From assembly GCA_903901045.1 (NCBI GenBank), contig CAIUPP010000138.1, positions 23,561 to 87,560 on the forward strand: a stretch of 64,000 nucleotides of DNA, given 5' to 3'. This DNA is from an uncultured Planctomycetota bacterium. GTDB lineage: Bacteria; Planctomycetota; Brocadiia; CAIUPP01. The notes below the pieces were generated by a model. That model did no database searches. It saw only the letters and a list, made by a program, of their open reading frames with translations, and was not told the origin of the DNA. Position numbers and translations under genes: made by a program. Each line of letters begins with the position of its first letter. Positions within the stretch are counted from its first letter, which is position 1. Shown here in pieces: positions 22,540 through 32,897 of the stretch.

Positions 22540-24726
22540 ATGCGCAGCGCTTTGAAATGGTGGGAGCGCCCCGTGCGGATGATGCGGCGCGACTATATCG
22601 GCAATTTCGCCCCCTTCATGAAGTCCGACCTCGACCAACTCGCGCGCGAATCGCGCGATCGCTGGCACATCAACTGCGAGTGGGTCATGGCCACGCCCGG
22701 CTGCGCTCCCGGACTGGCCTACCAGACGCTGTTCAATTCGCCGAAGTTCGAGAAGTTCCCCCAGCTTGGCCGCTTCGACATGCTCCGCGAGTACCTGCCG
22801 CACGCCCGGAGGTATGGCGTGCATCTCCTGCCGTACGTGAACATGCACTGGTACTCCTACGACTTCGCCGCGAAGCACCCGGGATGGGAGCAGTTGCTGG
22901 AGGACGGGACGCCTTACGGCCGCAAAAGCCCCCTGTACGGCGGCGGGACCACGCTGTGCGTCAACAGCCCCTGGCGCGATTGGGCCTTCGAACTGATCCG
23001 CGAGGTCATGCGCACGGGGGTGGATGGCTGCTTCCTGGACGGCCCGGTGCTCTTCCCGAATTGCTGCTACTGCGATAGTTGCCGCGCGCTCTTCACGAAG
23101 GAATCCGGCAGGAAGAAGATGCCCTCCTTCAGCGATTGGTCGGACCCGCTCTGGAAGAGGTTCCTCCAGTTCCGGGCGCAATCCTGGGCCAACTTCATGC
23201 AGGGGGCGCAGGATGCGGCGCTGTCGGTCAACCCCGACGCCGCCATCTTCCTGAACGGCGGCGGCTTCGATTCCTCCGCGATGCTCACCGCCCGCGATCC
23301 CGCACGCATGGAGAAGTTCCAGAGCTTCTCGGGATCCGAAGAGTTCTTCCATTGCGGCACGGCCTACAAGTCCCCTTTCGATTCGCTCAACCTGGCCCGC
23401 TTCCTCAGCGCCGGGGAGAAGCCGGCGGTGGTCTTCACGCACCACGCGCTCTCCACCTGGCACTACGCCCCCCTGCCCCCCGCCGAGATGGCCAACGCCC
23501 TGGCCCAGTCCGTCGCCGGCGGCGCGAACACCTGGTTCGCCATCTTCATGGAAGCGATGAAGTCGCGCGCCGGGGAGGCGTTCGAAGCCGTCTCCATCGG
23601 CAAGTTCCTGCAGGAGAACGAGGAATACTACACCGCGACCCAGCCCGCCGCCGAGACCGCGGTACTCCTCTCCAATCGAACTCTCTACTACTACGTGACG
23701 CGCCACAAGGCGCTGACGCACGAGGTCGGCGCCGGGAAGGAAATGAACCTGATCCTCGAAAGCGCGCGCAAGCCGACGCGCGCCGACCTGGCCGCCTGCC
23801 GCGACACCTCGGCCCGGCTGCTCGACCATGAGCATCACGGCTGTTTCGACGCGCTCAACTTCGCCCATGTCCCGGTGCGCGCGCTGTGGGACAACCACCT
23901 CGTCCCGTCGAAACTCAAGGGGGTCCGGACGCTGGTGCTGCCGAACGCCGCCTGCCTGTCCGACGAGCAGATCGCCGCGATACAGAAATTCGTCAAGGCC
24001 GGCGGCGGACTCGTCGCGACGTTCGAATCGGGCGCCTATGACGAGTGGGGGGACGCCGCAAAGCGCCCGGAGTGGCTCCGATTCCTCGGCGTCGAGAAGG
24101 TGGAGGGGGCCTTCGCCCCGTCGCGCATCGAGGATTACCTGACCGTCAAGGGCAGCGCCCTGCCCGGCTTCTCCGACGGGTACCTCATGCCCCGGCCCAT
24201 CAACGCGTTGAAGGTGAAGCCCGCCGGAGACGCCCGGCCGCTGGCGTATTTCAACAACCCCGTCGGGCTGGCGTATCAGCTTCTCAAGGGAATCTCGGAC
24301 TGGCCGGCGGCGCTGTTGAGCAAGCGCGGCAAGGGGCGCGTGGTCTACCTGGCCTCCCCGCTTTTCGAAAGCTTCGAACTCTACCACATGGCCGACCACA
24401 AGGAGCTTGCGCGCGCCGCGGTGCAGTTGGCGGCGGGCGCGGCGGGCTTGCAGGTGCAGACCGACGCCCCCGGCAGCCTGGCGGTCGAGGTGCGCGCGCA
24501 GAAGGGAAGAACCCTGGTGCACCTGATCAACACCTCCTCCGACATGAAGCGCCCGATGGAGAAGATCATCCCCCTGCATGACGTGCAATTGACCGTTCAC
24601 GCCCGGGGCATCCGGCGCGTCCGGGCGCTGCGCGCGAAGAAGCGCCTGCGGTTCACCGCCTCCAGGGGGAGCGTGACCCTTCGCGTCCCGCTGATCGGCG
24701 ACTACGAAGTCCTGGCATTGGAGTAA
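22540..24726 (+). CDS. Putative glycoside hydrolase with amidotransferase-like (beta-galactosidase trimerisation-like) domain
   Basis: A 728-residue protein without signal peptide. The N-terminal half reads like a TIM-barrel glycosidase: INCEWVMATPGCAP, YGVHLLPYVNMHWYSYDF, LCVNSPWRDW and VDGCFLDGPVLFPNCC with a candidate acidic residue at strand end. About residues 450-560 (VRTLVLPNAACLSDEQIAAI, FVKAGGGLVATFESG) form the class-I amidotransferase-like middle domain seen in GH42 and related proteins. The C-terminus is a small beta domain. No family name is certain; a role in oligosaccharide breakdown is inferred. It heads a three-gene run with the DUF1284-like and GH116-like genes. Confidence 0.65.
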   Translation: MRSALKWWERPVRMMRRDYIGNFAPFMKSDLDQLARESRDRWHINCEWVMATPGCAPGLAYQTLFNSPKFEKFPQLGRFDMLREYLPHARRYGVHLLPYVNMHWYSYDFAAKHPGWEQLLEDGTPYGRKSPLYGGGTTLCVNSPWRDWAFELIREVMRTGVDGCFLDGPVLFPNCCYCDSCRALFTKESGRKKMPSFSDWSDPLWKRFLQFRAQSWANFMQGAQDAALSVNPDAAIFLNGGGFDSSAMLTARDPARMEKFQSFSGSEEFFHCGTAYKSPFDSLNLARFLSAGEKPAVVFTHHALSTWHYAPLPPAEMANALAQSVAGGANTWFAIFMEAMKSRAGEAFEAVSIGKFLQENEEYYTATQPAAETAVLLSNRTLYYYVTRHKALTHEVGAGKEMNLILESARKPTRADLAACRDTSARLLDHEHHGCFDALNFAHVPVRALWDNHLVPSKLKGVRTLVLPNAACLSDEQIAAIQKFVKAGGGLVATFESGAYDEWGDAAKRPEWLRFLGVEKVEGAFAPSRIEDYLTVKGSALPGFSDGYLMPRPINALKVKPAGDARPLAYFNNPVGLAYQLLKGISDWPAALLSKRGKGRVVYLASPLFESFELYHMADHKELARAAVQLAAGAAGLQVQTDAPGSLAVEVRAQKGRTLVHLINTSSDMKRPMEKIIPLHDVQLTVHARGIRRVRALRAKKRLRFTASRGSVTLRVPLIGDYEVLALE

Positions 24727-24735
24727 GCAGCGATC

Positions 24736-25767
24736 ATGATGGCATCAGGAAGGAAGCGAACGATGGCATCGCGTCGGCCGCGAAAGGCTCTGGAGATCCG
24801 TCCGTACCAGTTGCTGTGCATCCTCTGCCGGGCGCAGAAGCTCCCAGCGCATCTGCGCCCGTTTCTTCGGGCGGTCCGGCGCGACCCGCTCCGCCCGGTG
24901 CGCCTGCGATGCAACGTGGATTCCGTTTATGGCTTTCAGAATCCGGGGCGCGGGGCCGATACGCCGGAGGGGGCGCTCTTCAACGACCTGCGCGACCTGA
25001 CGGTCCTTCAGCGCCTGGGCCTTGCGCCCGGGGCGACGCTGCCGGCGCGCGACCTCTTTGCGCGCGTCCTTCACTCCATCCCGACGGCGCAGGGTCTCTG
25101 CGGCTCTTCGAAGGCCGCGTCGGACGCCTGGCGCGGCTGCCCGCGCGCGGCCAGCGGAGCTTATGAGAAGGGAGTCGCGCGCGGCCTCGATGCCCTGCTC
25201 CCCTGGACCACCCCGGCGCAGCGCGCCGCCACCAAGCGCCGGACGGTGCGCGAAATGCGCGCCGCTCCCGCCCTGCGCATCCGCCCGCACCACCTCATGT
25301 GCATGGCCTGCTTCCACGCCGGCAGGAGCCATCTGGCCCCCATCGTGGAAGACAACCTGTTCGAGGCCGTGGAGATCGTCCAGAAGAACCCCGAGAAGCC
25401 CGTCACGCTCGTCGCCGGCTGCTGCATGATCTGCCCCCCCTGCGCGCTTTACGACCCGAAGAGCGGCCTCTGCGTCGGGGGCAACGGCATGGCGTTGCGA
25501 GACCAGAAGAAGGACCTGGACGTGCTGCGCCTGCTCGGCCTGGAGTACGGCGCGACGCTGCCGGCGCGCGAGTTGTTCCGGCGTCTCTTCGCAAAGGTGC
25601 GAACCTCCACGCAAATCTGCGGTTACTGCGACGGCGTCGCGCGCGGACCGGATTGGAGCGTCTGCCGCAGCCCGAAAGGGAGCCCCGAATACGCCAAAGG
25701 GCGCGCCGCCGGACTGGGAATTCCCGGCTTGAAGAAGCCGCGCCTCTCCCGGGCCGCATCCAAGTGA
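24736..25767 (+). CDS. Tandem DUF1284-like Cys-rich protein
   Basis: A 343-residue protein made of two related halves. Each begins with an IRP-[YH]-[QH]-L-[LM]-C motif (LEIRPYQLLCILC near residue 20, LRIRPHHLMCMAC near 180), continues with a Cys-containing segment and ends with LGLAPGATLPARDLF or LGLEYGATLPARELF. HHL-x-C at the start is the mark of DUF1284, a possible metal-binding family of unknown function. In the first half the His pair is replaced by Tyr-Gln, so only the second copy may bind metal. The second half has a further Cys cluster, GCCMICPPCALY. It lies between two putative glycan-active genes with tight spacing. Confidence 0.6.
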   Translation: MMASGRKRTMASRRPRKALEIRPYQLLCILCRAQKLPAHLRPFLRAVRRDPLRPVRLRCNVDSVYGFQNPGRGADTPEGALFNDLRDLTVLQRLGLAPGATLPARDLFARVLHSIPTAQGLCGSSKAASDAWRGCPRAASGAYEKGVARGLDALLPWTTPAQRAATKRRTVREMRAAPALRIRPHHLMCMACFHAGRSHLAPIVEDNLFEAVEIVQKNPEKPVTLVAGCCMICPPCALYDPKSGLCVGGNGMALRDQKKDLDVLRLLGLEYGATLPARELFRRLFAKVRTSTQICGYCDGVARGPDWSVCRSPKGSPEYAKGRAAGLGIPGLKKPRLSRAASK

Positions 25768-25825
25768 AGGCTCAACGCCCGGACCCGTCGCGGCTTCCTC
25801 GCTGGTTCAGTGAAGGACCCTGGAG

Positions 25826-28351
25826 ATGGCGCGCATCGAACGCTGGCCCGTCCTGACTCGATACGCGGGGGACCGCCTGGCCCGCATCGCATTGCCGCTG
25901 GGGGGCATCGGCACCGGGACCGTCTCGCTCGGCGGACGGGGACAACTGCGCGACTGGGAGATCATGAACCGCCCGGCGAAGGGCTTCGCCCCCGAGCGGG
26001 CGTTCTTTGCGCTGCACGTGCGCGGCCCGCGCGGGCTGGCCGTCACCCGAGCGCTGGAGGGGGTGCTGCCCTCCGAGAACTACGAAGGCGCCAGCGGCGT
26101 CACGACGCCCAACCACGGCTGGCCCAGGTTCCGCCGCTGCGAATTCCTCGCCGCCTATCCGCTGGGGCAGGTGCGCCTCTCCGATCCGGACGTGCCGGTC
26201 AACGTCCGCATCGAGGCGTTCAACCCTCTGATCCCCGCCGACGCGGACTCCAGCGGCATCCCCGTGGCCGTCCTGCGTTTCGTGCTGACCAACCGCACCG
26301 CCTCGGGGCTGACGGCCACCGTCTGCGGCAGCGTGGACAATTTCATCGGGTTCGACGGCAAGGAGGGGAAGCCGCTCCGCAACCGGAACCGCTTCCGCCC
26401 CGTCGCGCCCGCCGGCATCTTCATGCAGTCGGAAGGAGTGAGCGCCGACGCGCCGCAGTTCGGCACGATGGCGCTGGCGACCACGGCGCGCGATGTCACC
26501 TGGCGCACCGCCTGGGCCAAGGCCACCTGGGGGGACAGCCTGCTGGACTTCCACGACGATCTGCACGAGGATGGTCGGCTGGATGAGCGCGACGGCGAAG
26601 GGGCGGATGCCCCCATCGCCTCGCTGGCCGCCACCGTTTCACTTCCCCCGCGCGCCACGCGCGAGGTCGTGTTCCTCCTGGCCTGGCACTTCCCCAACCG
26701 CGTCACCTGGAGTCCCCGGAAGCAGCCCGCCTGCGATTGCGGCTCCGGCTGCGCCGAACCGCCGGAGGTCATCGGCAACTACTACACGACGCAGTACGCC
26801 GACGCCTGGGAGGTGATCGCGCGCACCGCGCCGCACCTGCCTCAACTCGAACGCAAGACGCTGGCGTTCGTGAACAGCTTCCTGGCGTCCAGTCTGCCGG
26901 AGGTCGTCAAAGAGGCCGCGCTGTACAACCTGAGCACGCTGCGCTCGCAGACCTGCTTTCGGACTCCGGACGGGCATTTCTTCGGCTGGGAGGGATGCGG
27001 CAATGACACCGGTTGCTGCATGGGCTCCTGCACGCACGTCTGGAACTATGAGCAGGCGACGGGGTTCCTCTTCGGCGGCCTGGCGCGTTCGATGCGCGAG
27101 GTGGAGTTCCTCCACGCGACCGCCCCAAACGGCCTGATGAGCTTCCGCACCACGCTCCCGCTGGCGCGCGCCCTGGACTACGGCATCGCCGCCGCCGACG
27201 GGCAGATGGGCTGCCTGATGCGCCTCTACCGCGAGTGGCAGCTATCGGGAGACCTCGACTGGCTCCGCCGCCTCTGGCCCGGCGCGCGCAAGGCGATGGA
27301 GTTCTGCTGGATTCCCGGCGGCTGGGACGCCGACCAGGATGGCGTGATGGAGGGGTGCCAGCACAACACCATGGATGTGGAGTACTACGGCCCCAACCCG
27401 CAGATGGGGGCCTGGTACCTCGGCGCGTTGCGCGCCTGCGAGGAGATGGCCGACGCGGCGGGGGATGCGCCGTTCGCGCGCCGCTGCCGCGCGCTCTTCG
27501 AGCGCGGCAGCCGCTGGGTCGATGCGCGCCTGTTCAATGGAGAGTACTACGAGCAGGAGATTCGCCCGACCGCGCTTGAAAACATCGCCCCCGGCCTGCG
27601 CCACAACATGGGCGCCAACGATCCGCGCGATCCCATCCTCCAGCTTGGCGCCGGCTGCCTGGTGGACCAGCTCGTCGGCCAGCAGGTGGCGCAACTCCTG
27701 GGGCTGGGCGACCTGCTCGACCCGCGTCACGTCCGCAAGACGCTCCGCAGCATTATGAAGCACAATTTCAAGAGCCCGCTCTACCGGCATTTCAACCACC
27801 TGCGCACCTTCGCCTTGAACGACGAGTCCGCCCTCCTGATGGCCAGCTACCCGCGCGGCCGCCGCCCGAAGCGCCCCTTCCCCTACTACAATGAAGTGAT
27901 GACCGGCTTCGAGTACGTGGCGGCCATCCACATGCTCCAGGAAGGCCAGACCGCCGCCGGCCTCAAGTGCATCGCCGCGATTCGCGCGCGATACGATGGC
28001 GCGCGGCGCAGCCCGTTCGATGAGGCGGAATGCGGTCATCATTACGCGCGCGCGATGGCCAGTTGGGGCGCGGTGCTCGCGCTCAGCGGCTTCCATTATT
28101 CCGCCGTGGAACGCGAACTTCGCTTCGCCGCCTCCCCGCGGCCCGCGCAGTGGTTCTGGTCCAATGGCAGCGCCTGGGGAACGTTCGCGCAGCGCCCGGG
28201 CCCTCGCGGGACCGCCGTGGAGTTGAAACTCCTGCACGGAACTCTGGAATTGCGCCGCCTCTCCCTTGCGGGGGCGGGAGCCGTGGAGTGGAGCCGCGCG
28301 CGGCGGATCAAGGCAGGTCAAACGCTTCGATCGCTCCTCGCCCCGGGGTGA
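25826..28351 (+). CDS. GH116-like glycoside hydrolase (GBA2/glucosylceramidase-related)
   Basis: An 841-residue cytoplasmic-looking protein that fits GH116: an N-terminal beta-sandwich opening IALPLGGIGTGTVSLGGRGQ and WEIMNRPAKG, then an (alpha/alpha)6 catalytic domain with GNDTGCCMGSCTHVWNYEQA, GCQHNTMDVEYYGPNPQ and FNGEYYEQEI. GH116 members are retaining beta-glucosidases, beta-xylosidases or N-acetylglucosaminidases; specificity cannot be told here. Catalytic acids were not assigned by alignment. TGGAG lies just before ATG 25826. It ends the 22.5-28.4 kb run and converges on the histidine kinase with a 19-bp gap. Confidence 0.8.
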   Translation: MARIERWPVLTRYAGDRLARIALPLGGIGTGTVSLGGRGQLRDWEIMNRPAKGFAPERAFFALHVRGPRGLAVTRALEGVLPSENYEGASGVTTPNHGWPRFRRCEFLAAYPLGQVRLSDPDVPVNVRIEAFNPLIPADADSSGIPVAVLRFVLTNRTASGLTATVCGSVDNFIGFDGKEGKPLRNRNRFRPVAPAGIFMQSEGVSADAPQFGTMALATTARDVTWRTAWAKATWGDSLLDFHDDLHEDGRLDERDGEGADAPIASLAATVSLPPRATREVVFLLAWHFPNRVTWSPRKQPACDCGSGCAEPPEVIGNYYTTQYADAWEVIARTAPHLPQLERKTLAFVNSFLASSLPEVVKEAALYNLSTLRSQTCFRTPDGHFFGWEGCGNDTGCCMGSCTHVWNYEQATGFLFGGLARSMREVEFLHATAPNGLMSFRTTLPLARALDYGIAAADGQMGCLMRLYREWQLSGDLDWLRRLWPGARKAMEFCWIPGGWDADQDGVMEGCQHNTMDVEYYGPNPQMGAWYLGALRACEEMADAAGDAPFARRCRALFERGSRWVDARLFNGEYYEQEIRPTALENIAPGLRHNMGANDPRDPILQLGAGCLVDQLVGQQVAQLLGLGDLLDPRHVRKTLRSIMKHNFKSPLYRHFNHLRTFALNDESALLMASYPRGRRPKRPFPYYNEVMTGFEYVAAIHMLQEGQTAAGLKCIAAIRARYDGARRSPFDEAECGHHYARAMASWGAVLALSGFHYSAVERELRFAASPRPAQWFWSNGSAWGTFAQRPGPRGTAVELKLLHGTLELRRLSLAGAGAVEWSRARRIKAGQTLRSLLAPG

Positions 28352-28370
28352 ACCCGGCGGCGCAGGCGCA

Positions 28371-31300
28371 TCACAACTTGGCCGCGGCGGCGCGGATGGC
28401 CGCGATCAGGTCCTCCGACAGCCCGCCCTTGGTCAGGTAGCCCGCGGCGCCGGCTTGCTGCATGGCCGCAGCGATCCCCTTCTCAATGTGCATCGACAGC
28501 CCCAGCACCTTGATGGCGGGCATTTGATTGCGCAGGATTCGAGTCAGTTCCACCCCGCTCATCCCCGGCATGGAGACGTCGGTCACCACCACGTCGGGCG
28601 CGAGCCGGCGCGCCAGTTCCAGCGCCTCTTCTCCGTTGCGCGCTTCGCCCACCACCTCGATATCCGCCTCCAGTTGAATCAGGCTGGACAACCCCTGGCG
28701 CATGATCTTGTGGTCGTCGACCAGCAGCAGGCGGATTCTCCGCACGTTCCCAGCGGGAGCTTTCTCCGGTTGTGCGGGGGCCGGTGCGGGGGCGGCGGCG
28801 GGCCGCGCGGCCGCGGCGAGCGGCGCATCCGCCGATGGGGCGGTCAGGATGATGCGCGTCCCCTGCCCCGGCGCGCTTTCAACCTCCATGACGCCCCCCA
28901 GGTATGCCAGCCGCTGCTGGATGCTGAACAACCCGAAGCCTCCCCCGCTCTGCGGGCTCAGCGAGTCCGGGTGCAGGCCGCACCCCTTGTCCTCGACGAG
29001 GATCTTCGTCCACCCCTCCCCGGTGCGCAGCATGGTGACGTGCGCCTCGCGCACGCCGGAGTGCTTCAGCGCGTTCAGGAGCAGTTCGCGGATGGACTCG
29101 AACAGCAGCAGGCGCACCGGCTCGGATGCCGGCTCGGCGTCGTTATTGGCGCGGACGTGGACCTTGAAGAGGCTCTTCTCCTCCATGCGCCCGGCCAGCC
29201 AGCCCAGCGCCGCAGCCAGCCCTCCCTGGTGCAGAATGGGAGGGCTCAGTTCGACCGTCAGCGAGCGCGAGGCGGCGATCGCCTCCTTGATGATGGACTC
29301 CACTCCCTGCACGGTGGACTCGACCGTCCGCCGGTCCGCGCGCTTGATCAATCCCAACTGCATCGTGGCGGCGACGAGCAGTTGCTGGACGTGATCGTGC
29401 AGGATGGTGGCCAGGCGCTTGCGCTCGCGCTGCTCGGTCATGGAGAGGTCCGAGGCCAGCGCGCGCAACTGATCGGCCAGCCGATGCGCCTCCGCGGTGC
29501 GTTCGGCCACGCGCTGTTCCAGCGTTTCGTTGAGCTCCTTCAACTGCCGCTCCGCCTGCTTGCGCGCGGTGATGTCCACGAGGGTCGAAAGGACCACCCG
29601 CTCGCCCCGCACGGTGAGCACCTGCGCCGAAAGCTGCGCCACGAAGCGCTCGCCGCTCTTCCGGCGGAACTCCTCTTCCCACCCTCGCACCGCGCCCTTC
29701 TCCCGCAATTCCCTGATGAAGAGCGCCCGGGCTTCGGCCGTCGGCCAGATGGAGAGCGTGCCGGCCGGCCGGCCGATGACCTCCTCCCGGCTGTAGCCGT
29801 TCATGGCCACCCAGGTATCGTTCACCTCCAGGAACCGCCCGTCCTCCAGGCGCGTCATGGCGACGGCGGCCGGGTTGGAGGCGAAGGCCCGCGCGAACTT
29901 CTCCTCGGACAGGCTCAGCGCTTCCTCCGCAAGTTTGCGCTCGGTGATGTCCACGTGGATCCAGAGCCGGCCGTATGATTTCCCCTGGATGTTCAGGGGA
30001 ACAAAATCCCTCAGGCATGTCTCCCCGTTCTTCATGGCGAGTTCTTCGCCCTTCACCGGTTTTCCCCTGGCAACGATTTCCAGGATGCGTGAGCCGGCTT
30101 CCTCGGAATGCAGGTAGCCGCTCTTGATCTTCTCGATCATATCGCGGGAAGCGAGCCCCACGAGGTCGGCGGGCGCATCCTTCAGGCCGAAACGGTCGCA
30201 GAACGCCTGGTTGGCGAACTCAACCCGCCCCGCGTCCGTCACCAGCAGCACCCCGGAGTACATGCTGGAGAGGACCGAATAGAAGCGCTGCAGCGTAGTT
30301 TGCAGAACGCTTTCGGCCTTCTTTCGCTCGGTGATGTCAATACAGATGCCTGACATGCGCAGGGGCCGGCCGGCGGCATCGTACGTCGTATCACCCAACG
30401 CGCTGACCCACCGCACCTCGCCCGAGGGCAGGAGGACCCGGCATTCATTCTCCAGCCGCGCGTGACTTTGAATGGCCTGGCGGATCCGTTCGTCCGCGCC
30501 CTTGCGATCATCGGGGTGGAGGGCGCCGCGCCACGCTTCGAAAGAGGCCTTCGCTTGTGCCGGGTCAAGGCCGAAGAGGCGGAACATTTCGGCGGACCAT
30601 TCCAGCTTTTCCGTCGTCATGTCCCAGTCCCACATGCCGGCATCCGCCGATTTCTGCGCGAGGGCCAGCCGCTGCTCGCTCAGGCGCAGCGCCTCCTCGG
30701 CCTTCTTTCGCTCGGTGATATCCACCAGGCTTACGACCGCGCCGCGCGGACGCCCCCGGTCGTCCAGCAGGGGGGTGCCATAGCCCAATACGTGGCGGAC
30801 CATTCCGTCGTCGAAGACCAGGGTGATCTCGAAATCCCTGACATGCTCGCCGCGGGCCGCCCGCTGGGCGGGCAGTTCGTCGATCCGCAGCTCGCGCCCC
30901 TCCTTGAAGACCCGGAAATGGCGCGGCTTGCTTTCCGGCGGCCCCGACAGCGAGAGTTCGCCGTCGCGGGGAACCCGTAAAATCTCATTCGCCAGCCGGT
31001 TGCCTACGAGGTGGAGACAGTCGGGGTCATGGGCGATGAAGACAGGCATGGGAACGGCTTCAAGCAGGACGGCCAACTCCTCGGCCCGCTCGCGTTCGCG
31101 CCGTTCGCTTTCGCGCAGCGCCTCTTCCGCCAGCGCGTGCGCGGCGCGCAGGCGGATCGTCTGGACGCCGTGGGCGAAATCGCCGGCCAGCTCCGTCAGC
31201 AGCTTCACCTCCTCGTCGGAGAAGGGGTCCGGCTCGCGGGAGTAAATGGTCAGCGCCCCGAACGCCCGGCCCTCCGCCATCATCGGAAGGGCGATGGAGG

Positions 31301-32897
31301 AAGCATACCCGCGCCGCAGCGCCTCCGCGCGCCAGGGCGCGAAGGCGGGATCGGTGAGCATGTTGCGGCAGACGCGAGCTTGCCCGGTGCGAATCGCCGT
31401 GCCCGTGGGCCCCCGCCCGCGCTCCGCGTCCGCCCAGGTGATCCGCAGGGTGTCCAGGTACCCTTCCTCAAATCCGGCGCAGGCGACCGGCAGGACGCTG
31501 CGCGCCTCGTCCTGCTGCGCCATCCCCACCCAGACCATCGCATGCCCGCAGTCTTCCACGATGACGCGGCAGACCGCCCGCAGATAAGCCGCCTCGTCGC
31601 CGGCGCGCAGCAGCGCCTGGTCGCTCCGGCTGTGCGCGCGCAGTGTGCGGTTGAGGCGATGCAACTGGTCTTCCACCTGCTTCTGCCCGGTGACGTCCCT
31701 GAAGACCACCGCGAACTGCCCGGGGGCGGGACGGTAGGCCAGCACGGCGTAGTGCCGTTGGAGGGCGGGGGAGTAATTGTCAAATCGCACCGCCTCGCCG
31801 GTCTGCGCGACCGCGCCGTACATCCGCAGCCACTTCGGATCATCCCCCGGCAGAATTTCATTGTGCGTCCGGCCAACCACCTCCTCGCGCTTCAGCCCGG
31901 TCAGGCGCTCGAACGCCGGGTTGATGTCCAGAAAACGGTAGTCCACCGGCGTTCCCTGCTCGTCCGTAACGACCTCGTGGATGGCGAAGCCCTCGGTCAT
32001 TCCGTTGAACAAAGCGTGGTAACGTTCTTCGCTGGCGCGCAAGGCCTGTTCCAGCGGAATGTCCCAGCGGCCCGTCTCGCGCACCGACGCAATCGCCGCC
32101 ACGATCATGTACGCCCCGCCGAGGAATTGCGCCGCGCGCGCAGTCCAACTCAGCGCGCCGCCAAGCACCGACTCGATCATGATGCCGAATATCCCCGTCG
32201 CCACCAGCAAAAGGGCCGGCGCGTACCAGCGCACGAAGGCCGAAGGGGATGGGCGGTTGGAGAACCCGAGCAGCGCCGCGGCGAACGCAAACATGGCGGC
32301 GGCCATGCCGAGCACGAAACCCCGGATCGGCGTGCCCCCCTCTCCCTGCACGAAGAAGACCGGCATCCACCTCAGCAGCGACAACAGGACGACAAACCAC
32401 ACGGCGCACACCGCGCAGGCGTAAGCCATCGTCAGGATCAGACCGCGCTGCCCCAGCGCGGGACGCGGTTTCATGGAGAGGACCGCGCCGGCCAGACAAC
32501 AGAACGCCGCGAAGCAGACCAGCGTGTTGTGAATGCCGATGACGACGTCGATGCCATGCGACAGGAGCAGCGGCGCCAGCGTGCCGGCGGCCCCCCAGAT
32601 GACGATGCCGCCGCCCAGCAGCAACAACCCCGGCGCGCCGCGCGCGACAAAACTCCTTCCAACCAGAATCGCGACGGTGACCGAGGCCAGCGTGGAGAAG
32701 AAGAAGTTGAACAACATCAGCAGGAACTGTGATTCATGGGCTCCCTGCAAATCCGCACGCCACAATAGGAGCAGCGCGGCGAATAGCACCGGGATCGGCA
32801 GCCAGGCCAGCCGATGCCCCCACCTCCCCGCGGGAAGTGGGAGAGGCATCTCCGACGTGGCCGATTTCGGCCGGTCCCGACCTGGCTCGTTGCTCAC
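28371..32897 (-). CDS. Giant hybrid sensor histidine kinase (membrane, PAS/GAF array, REC)
   Basis: A 1508-residue sensor. About residues 30-260 hold eight hydrophobic segments, a MASE-like input module. Next come a PAS (EERYHALFNGMTEGF), a GAF (about 430-570, SIALPMMAEGRAFGALTIYS), then four more PAS regions, three ending in VDITERK or VDITARK and one in IDITERK. The kinase is of the NarL/HisKA_3 type: RKRLATILHDHVQQLL with the phospho-His followed by Asp, then ATPase motifs LLNALKHSG and FGLFSIQQRL. A C-terminal receiver has LLLVDDHK, the acceptor in VVVTDVSMPGMSG and the Lys in YLTKGG. The receiver is NarL-like but has lost its DNA-binding part. GTG 32897 follows AAGGAG by five bases. Signal and partner are unknown. 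Confidence 0.9.
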   Translation of the reverse strand: MSNEPGRDRPKSATSEMPLPLPAGRWGHRLAWLPIPVLFAALLLLWRADLQGAHESQFLLMLFNFFFSTLASVTVAILVGRSFVARGAPGLLLLGGGIVIWGAAGTLAPLLLSHGIDVVIGIHNTLVCFAAFCCLAGAVLSMKPRPALGQRGLILTMAYACAVCAVWFVVLLSLLRWMPVFFVQGEGGTPIRGFVLGMAAAMFAFAAALLGFSNRPSPSAFVRWYAPALLLVATGIFGIMIESVLGGALSWTARAAQFLGGAYMIVAAIASVRETGRWDIPLEQALRASEERYHALFNGMTEGFAIHEVVTDEQGTPVDYRFLDINPAFERLTGLKREEVVGRTHNEILPGDDPKWLRMYGAVAQTGEAVRFDNYSPALQRHYAVLAYRPAPGQFAVVFRDVTGQKQVEDQLHRLNRTLRAHSRSDQALLRAGDEAAYLRAVCRVIVEDCGHAMVWVGMAQQDEARSVLPVACAGFEEGYLDTLRITWADAERGRGPTGTAIRTGQARVCRNMLTDPAFAPWRAEALRRGYASSIALPMMAEGRAFGALTIYSREPDPFSDEEVKLLTELAGDFAHGVQTIRLRAAHALAEEALRESERRERERAEELAVLLEAVPMPVFIAHDPDCLHLVGNRLANEILRVPRDGELSLSGPPESKPRHFRVFKEGRELRIDELPAQRAARGEHVRDFEITLVFDDGMVRHVLGYGTPLLDDRGRPRGAVVSLVDITERKKAEEALRLSEQRLALAQKSADAGMWDWDMTTEKLEWSAEMFRLFGLDPAQAKASFEAWRGALHPDDRKGADERIRQAIQSHARLENECRVLLPSGEVRWVSALGDTTYDAAGRPLRMSGICIDITERKKAESVLQTTLQRFYSVLSSMYSGVLLVTDAGRVEFANQAFCDRFGLKDAPADLVGLASRDMIEKIKSGYLHSEEAGSRILEIVARGKPVKGEELAMKNGETCLRDFVPLNIQGKSYGRLWIHVDITERKLAEEALSLSEEKFARAFASNPAAVAMTRLEDGRFLEVNDTWVAMNGYSREEVIGRPAGTLSIWPTAEARALFIRELREKGAVRGWEEEFRRKSGERFVAQLSAQVLTVRGERVVLSTLVDITARKQAERQLKELNETLEQRVAERTAEAHRLADQLRALASDLSMTEQRERKRLATILHDHVQQLLVAATMQLGLIKRADRRTVESTVQGVESIIKEAIAASRSLTVELSPPILHQGGLAAALGWLAGRMEEKSLFKVHVRANNDAEPASEPVRLLLFESIRELLLNALKHSGVREAHVTMLRTGEGWTKILVEDKGCGLHPDSLSPQSGGGFGLFSIQQRLAYLGGVMEVESAPGQGTRIILTAPSADAPLAAAARPAAAPAPAPAQPEKAPAGNVRRIRLLLVDDHKIMRQGLSSLIQLEADIEVVGEARNGEEALELARRLAPDVVVTDVSMPGMSGVELTRILRNQMPAIKVLGLSMHIEKGIAAAMQQAGAAGYLTKGGLSEDLIAAIRAAAAKL

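Noticed and set aside
31011..32732. Plus-strand frame opposite the histidine kinase
   Set aside because: Antisense shadow of high-GC coding sequence without domain features.
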